A stretch of 64,000 bases of DNA. Source: Trichosphaerium sp. ATCC 40318. Lineage: Eukaryota; Discosea; Flabellinia; Trichosidae. Made by a program: the position numbers and the translations under genes. Positions 62,151-64,000 of this stretch are shown piece by piece (position 1 is the first letter of the stretch; each line of letters opens with the position of its first letter). The stretch spans positions 1-64,000 of the forward strand of contig JALMLS010000143.1 in assembly GCA_038496445.1 (NCBI GenBank). Reading direction: 5' to 3'. The notes beneath the pieces are model-generated. The model was not told the DNA's origin and did no database searches. It saw only the letters and a list, made by a program, of their open reading frames with translations.

Positions 62151-62295
62151 CTTACTCCCAAGGTTTTTTACAATTGCAACTGAATTGCTTCTCACAGGGA
62201 CAGGAAAATAACCTAATAAATTTGTGACAGTTTTTTTTGTGATTTTTCATGACGACTCCTTTGGCGGATACGCTTTTAGATAGTTTCCGAAATTG

Positions 62296-62546
62296 GATTT
62301 CGAGAATCTTTGAGACGAAAAATGTGAAAAAAAAAATTTGCGATAGCAAATTTCAATTCGTTTATGCTGGGAAAGTACTAAAAGGTTAAAGCAATTTTTG
62401 TTTGTTGGTTGGTTTATTCGATTAGGCAAGCTTAATTCAGGCGCAGTTCGCGTTACATTGTAGTACAACACAAGTCTAAAACTTGGATCTGCCCTGTCAA
62501 AGCACATTTTTTTTCACATTTTTTCGTCTCAAAGATTCTCGAAATC
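62296..62546. repeat. Long inverted repeat with ~170-bp loop
   Basis: GATTTCGAGAATCTTTGAGA plus about 20 further bases (62296-62334) is matched by its reverse complement at 62507-62546, with at most one or two differences in the A/T runs. It could be a foldback element, transposon ends, or a transcribed hairpin. Confidence 0.85.
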
Positions 62547-62752
62547 AAAGTGATATTACTTTTTTTGCTAGTACTGTCTTCGGCTTAACAGTACTTTACA
62601 ATTGCTTTGGATAACACGGTGGATATATAACAAATTAAACCTTGGGATTGAGAGTGTGAAGAACAGCAGAAAAGCATAAAATGATGTTGAAAATCCAATA
62701 GAATAATTCGAATGAATACTGGTTGCTAGAGAGTACTTCGCCAAGTATAGTT

Positions 62753-64000
62753 TTATTTCTGAGCACGCTCTCGTGCATACACACTAAAAGGCATAACCTT
62801 TTGTCTTACAGGTGGTACAAGCATCACAACGGCAATAACTGCAAATATAAGGACCAAAAATACAATAGCAACAGAAATACCAATGATTGCTCCTGTTAAT
62901 AATGAGCCATCTTCTGCCGTTTCAGAGCACGAGGAAAGTGATGAGAATATGCGCAGTAAAGTTGCATCATCTCGAGTTATGTTAATAAATACACTTGTAT
63001 AGCTAACACGTACCATTTAGAGTGGTACACTCAGCATTGATTGTTGCTGTATCACCAATGGTTATGTTGCAATTCAAAGATCGAATTTCAATAACATCAG
63101 ATTGAGGTTTGTTACCTTCGTTTGTGACGGATATCTCTCCGTCTATATTCACACATCCCCGAACTGTCATGTTTATCCCCGGTGTGTACTTGAGAGAAGT
63201 TCCAGATGGCAAACTGAAATCACCTAGATACTATACTTAGTAACGTTACAACTTAGCGGATTACCTCCAAAAACAATATTATCTGAAACTATCAACTCAT
63301 CCGTGACGGTAATATTATTGGGTATTACAATAGGAACGTTTAAACATATTGCATAGCAATCTGATAGTCCCAACGCCGAACAGATGGTTGAATCCTCACA
63401 GAAGTAATTGCCCTTAAACTTTGAACTATCGTTTTGTTAACAGCAAGGTAGATTTGTAAAAACTAAAAAAAGTACCAATCATTTATGGAGAACTCTTCTG
63501 TTGGGCACCAAAATCTATTGTTACTGACATCCCTAAAATATACTTGTGAGCGCAGAGAAAGAAGCCTTAGTGTGACTCACAGATCATTGATGGTGTTGAG
63601 GTATCCAGGCAATGGTCCATACAATTCATTGTTTGATAAATCACTTTAAATAAGTAAGTATACTACAATTAGTTTAAACGTTGAAACATGTTCATACAGT
63701 ATTGTTAACGTTTTGTTAAAGTTAATATTTTGAGGAAGCTCTCCTGAAAAAGAATTATTCGCCAACGTCAATTCGGCTACATTGAGTTCCAGAATCGAAG
63801 CAGGAATAGACCCAGAAAACTTATTCTGTCCCAAATCGCTAAATGGATTAGTACTGAACGTGTCTTAAGCACAAGACTCACATCCTAGTATACTGATCCC
63901 AAAACATTCTGGTTGGTACTAGATTCTCAATTCCACCAGAAAATGCATTGCCCGCGAGTACACTGTTGTGTTAACTATCAAATAAGTTTAATTTCTACGT
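62753..64000 (-). CDS. LRR type I membrane protein C (5' part beyond window)
   Basis: Third tandem paralogue. Only its C-terminal half lies here: LRR exons (NKFSGSIPASILELNVAEL, NNSFSGELPQN), the Cys-containing domain (GCVNIDGEISVTNEG, LNCNITIGDTATINAEC), SLSSCSETAEDGS, a transmembrane helix (GAIIGISVAIVFLVLIFAVIAVV) and the tail RQKVMPFSVYARERAQK. Its start and signal peptide lie off the right edge. A stretch at about 63400-63650 is almost identical to copy B, including the intron. Confidence 0.75.

Overview
This window is protist-type nuclear DNA: AT-rich and gene-dense, with genes on both strands. Most genes are cut by many short introns of about 35-65 nt that often start GTACG or GTATG and end in AG. 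A U6 snRNA gene with a pol III-style promoter is present. The gene content fits a free-living amoeboid or heterotrophic protist, and Amoebozoa would fit best: ROCO protein, family C GPCR, CLU-domain protein, PLAC8 protein, F-box/LRR and F-box/MORN proteins, LRR receptors, and a Crinkler-like nuclease-kinase. The exact lineage cannot be fixed from the sequence. It is not a bacterial, organellar or viral genome.

Layout. 0-7 kb: an unusual Qa-type SNARE, two intronless F-box-like genes, a small tail-anchored protein, an unrecognised multi-exon gene and a PLAC8 protein. 8-13.4 kb: a head-to-head pair, the NatC subunit NAA35 (minus) and the N-terminal methyltransferase NTMT1 (plus), with about 120 bp between their start codons. 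13.5-19.5 kb: a large minus-strand multidomain gene read as degenerate Ras/Rab-like, receiver-like, Roc-COR, PARP-type ADP-ribosyltransferase and a second receiver-like domain. This is the best candidate for an undescribed system. 20-26.6 kb: a secreted clan GH-A glycosidase with a discoidin-like domain, converging on a GABA-B-like receptor. 27-29.4 kb: F-box/MORN and a frameshifted F-box/LRR gene. 30-36.3 kb: U6 snRNA, thioredoxin-fold protein, FHA kinase, PSME3IP1/NIP30 and ARF. 36.8-46.5 kb: CLU-domain protein and the nuclease-kinase. 47-53.5 kb: two predicted surface proteins, a decayed tail duplicate and a 15-repeat F-box/LRR gene. 54-64 kb: a tandem array of LRR type I membrane proteins, the third running off the right edge, with a decayed piggyBac-like transposon and a long inverted repeat between the second and third.

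Together the window mixes housekeeping genes (protein N-terminal modification, vesicle traffic, splicing, DNA-damage-type signalling) with accessory genes for sensing and conflict (ROCO-ART, LRR receptors, GPCR, nuclease-kinase, F-box adaptors). Intron boundaries were inferred by hand from reading-frame continuity and GT..AG signals. Spans are given from start to stop codon; inner exon limits are approximate unless stated.
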